Assembly: GCA_009617715.1 (NCBI GenBank)
Contig: VTFK01000160.1
Span: forward strand, 930,001-994,000
DNA: 64,000 bases
Origin: Plectrocnemia conspersa
Taxonomy: Eukaryota; Arthropoda; Insecta; Trichoptera; Polycentropodidae
Direction of reading: 5' to 3'
Position numbers and translations under genes: made by a program. Shown here one piece after another: positions 61,970 to 64,000 of this stretch. Each line of letters opens with the position of its first letter. Position 1 is the first letter of the stretch. A model generated the notes under the pieces. That model saw only the letters and a list, made by a program, of their open reading frames with translations. It made no database searches and was not told the DNA's origin.

Positions 61970-62330
61970 GCGCTATCTACTGTAGAAGAAAGCGTGGCAG
62001 GTGTCTGTTTGGACAAGAAATAGCCAAAGGGTTGGGGTCGGGTGGTCGCTTAAGACCACCCTCGATTTTTTCATCCCTGGTTAGCGTTTGAAAAGGAAAC
62101 GAAAAGTGAAAATCAAAGCTCGAAACGCGGCGCTATGATGCTTCCACTTTATTAAGCACATTGTGCTAGGCCGAAAGCCGTTGTTTGAAAAGCCAAATCG
62201 TTCGTTTTTTCTCCATATTGGTTCGAAACGACCCAGATGCTATGAAATTGATCCCTGTTTTGTGAAATTCGCAATTTCGAGGCGCGATGCGATTGATTCG
62301 ACCGCAATAATAACAATGCGGTTATGGGGC
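61970..62330. promoter_or_regulatory. GC-richer island with perfect 8-bp hairpin
   Basis: Contains GGGTGGTC (62040-62047), loop GCTTAA, GACCACCC (62054-62061). The 118-codon plus-strand frame starting at 62163 begins with GTG in the island and continues into AT-rich DNA, has no domain, and is treated as chance. CpG-containing text at 62270-62310 adds to the island. Confidence 0.35.
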
Positions 62331-63789
62331 TATTTATTTTTATTAATTGTCAAGATAATGTATAAAAGAAGTCTTTATAATTTTTTAGTGGACACTATGC
62401 GACTACTAAGATTTAAAAAATATTGTTATATCTATGTTCGATATAGTTATCTATGGTTATTGGTTCTAATTAACCCAAAAATAAGTCTACATATGTATGT
62501 ATATAGAACTTTTCAATGAACTGGTTTAAACAGATTATTTTTTTTAATTATGCATGTTAAAGTATATTTATTATGGATATAACAACCAACATTGATTTGT
62601 TTTTACAGTAGTAGATTATTTTTTCAATTGTTTTTAATTGATTGTAAGTATTCAAAACTCATATAGCGAATTTTGTCAGTCTTGATGATTTTTTTCTAAT
62701 TTATTTAATTGTTAACGCATTATTTCGTTTTTTATTTTAAATATTGTGTAGGGTTCTTAAGTCGTTATTCTACCGAAAATTTAAAAGTGTTTCATTTTAA
62801 AGTGATTCATTTGATTTTAACTAAATGAACTGCACAAAAAAGCACATTTTTGTGTAGTTAGTTTTTGCATATTTTCTTGGACATATTCTTGCAGCCTTTG
62901 ATACGAGCTTGAACTTGAAGATATTTTAAGAATTTAGAGAAAATATAACGGTTAAAATTTCAAATTCAATATAGTTTATCTATATATGATATATTTTATA
63001 TATACATATAAACACACAAACTTAAGAAGTGGCGTCAAATGATTACGTTTAAAAATCGCTTTGAAATGAAGTTTTTTAGGTAGATTTTTATTTAAAGAAG
63101 CACAAAGTTTCATTGTTAATTTTCAATAACGATAGCTGCGACAGGTGTCAATTATAGTCTTCAAAACTTGATAAAATAAAATTTAGCTTAAAAGAGCCAT
63201 TGGTGTACATAAAGGTTTCCTGACTTTTAAAAAAGCACTTTTTATTTTATGTATGTAGGATTTTCTTCCAAAACTAATTATAATTTTAATTAGTATCATA
63301 TTAAATAATTTTTAAAACCAAAAATTACTTTTTAAATACTGATTATTTTTCTGATTAAATTATATGACGCTCACGCGACAAACATTTTATTAATTATTTT
63401 TGTATTTTTTTAAGGCATGTTTTTTTAGTAGTCATGTTTCATAAGAAACATTTTGTTGTTTTTAATATTATTTTAAGAATTCATAGAAATAAAATACTTT
63501 ATTATGATTAAAGCTCGCGAGATAAAAAAAAAAATTTTTTTTTCGTTCAACCTGTATTTGTCACAGTGTTAATATTTTTGTGAAAATGTTTTTAAAATAG
63601 GTATTGATTGCAAACATAAAATATTTGGAAAACTTAGAAGTCTTGTCATGTCTTATTTAAATATAAAGAATTTGCGATTCGCTGTGCAAAGCAAGATTTC
63701 AATTTAATACATTCGTGATTGTAGGGCATTTTATTTTTCAATGAAGAAATAGCTAATTTCTTAATATAAATTGTATTGAAATGCGAGCT
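62331..63789. other. AT-rich stretch, no gene seen
   Basis: Includes an A11T9 tract (63524-63543). Nothing else supported. Confidence 0.5.
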
Positions 63790-64000
63790 TTGTGATGAAC
63801 CGGAGCAAGGCGCGTAATATTACGTTGACGCTCGTAATGAAAGGTTAAAGTTTATTCGCGAAAATGTGCACAGAGCCGAGATAATTAATTAGTCTAAAAG
63901 TAAATATGACTAAAATTATCTAAACACGTCTACCGTGGCGCGTGCCAGTTTGTTATTTAAGAATTAGAGGCAAACGTTTCAGATGAAATATTAGCTACGA
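63790..64000. promoter_or_regulatory. GC-richer block at the window edge
   Basis: Mixed composition with ATAATTAATTAGTC (about 63880-63893) and GTGGCGCGTGCC (about 63935). Probably another island, cut by the end of the window. Confidence 0.25.

Noticed and set aside
62163..62519. 118-codon plus-strand frame
   Set aside because: It starts at GTG, runs from an island into AT-rich DNA, shows no domain, and its second half is dominated by hydrophobic and aromatic residues as expected by chance.

Overview
This window looks like non-coding DNA from an invertebrate nuclear genome, most likely an insect. By eye it is roughly 70% A+T. No reading frame can be called a functional gene: every open frame is short, and the two longest low-complexity frames are just (TA)n microsatellite. 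What can be recognised is typically eukaryotic: decayed non-LTR retrotransposon reverse-transcriptase fragments, short inverted-repeat DNA transposons (hAT-type and pogo/Tigger-type MITEs), long TA microsatellites, a hammerhead-ribozyme-like motif and a tRNA-like fragment. CpG is not obviously depleted in the GC-richer blocks, which suits an invertebrate. The species cannot be named from the sequence.

Layout. From 1 to 5.3 kb: AT-rich DNA with two moderately GC-rich islands and a broken jockey-type LINE on the minus strand (3.0-4.2 kb). At 5.33-5.73 kb lies the most CpG-rich block, followed by a plausible splice donor at about 6.02 kb; this is the best candidate for a promoter and non-coding first exon. 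From 6 to 24 kb: AT-rich DNA with islands near 8.3, 10.6, 13.4, 15.3, 16.3, 18.9, 21.2 and 21.9 kb. Two of these (13.4 and 16.4 kb) carry copies of the same non-coding sequence. This part also holds a pogo-like MITE (18.24-18.43 kb), a 266-nt TA array (22.55-22.81 kb) and the hammerhead-like motif beside it. From 24.9 to 36 kb: a polypurine tract with an island, two oppositely oriented copies of one hAT-type MITE family (25.7 and 27.1 kb), a degenerate minisatellite of about 15 bp period (31.2-31.4 kb) and several islands. From 36 to 64 kb: long featureless AT-rich stretches broken by islands near 42.1, 46.6, 48.5, 50.1, 52.2, 54.9, 57.4, 61.0, 62.1 and 63.9 kb, plus further retroelement and coding-like relics (43.4-45.0, 50.8-51.3, 55.5-55.8 and 60.0-60.2 kb).

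Interpretation. Regularly spaced islands of balanced composition with no coding content, in an AT-rich background with few intact transposons, resemble the regulatory landscape or giant intron of a developmental gene. This is inference: no flanking coding exon is visible, and cross-species conservation could not be tested here. The strongest directly visible results are the duplicated non-coding element at 13.4/16.4 kb, the hAT MITE pair with one perfect 8-bp target duplication, the pogo-like MITE, and the minus-strand LINE relics.
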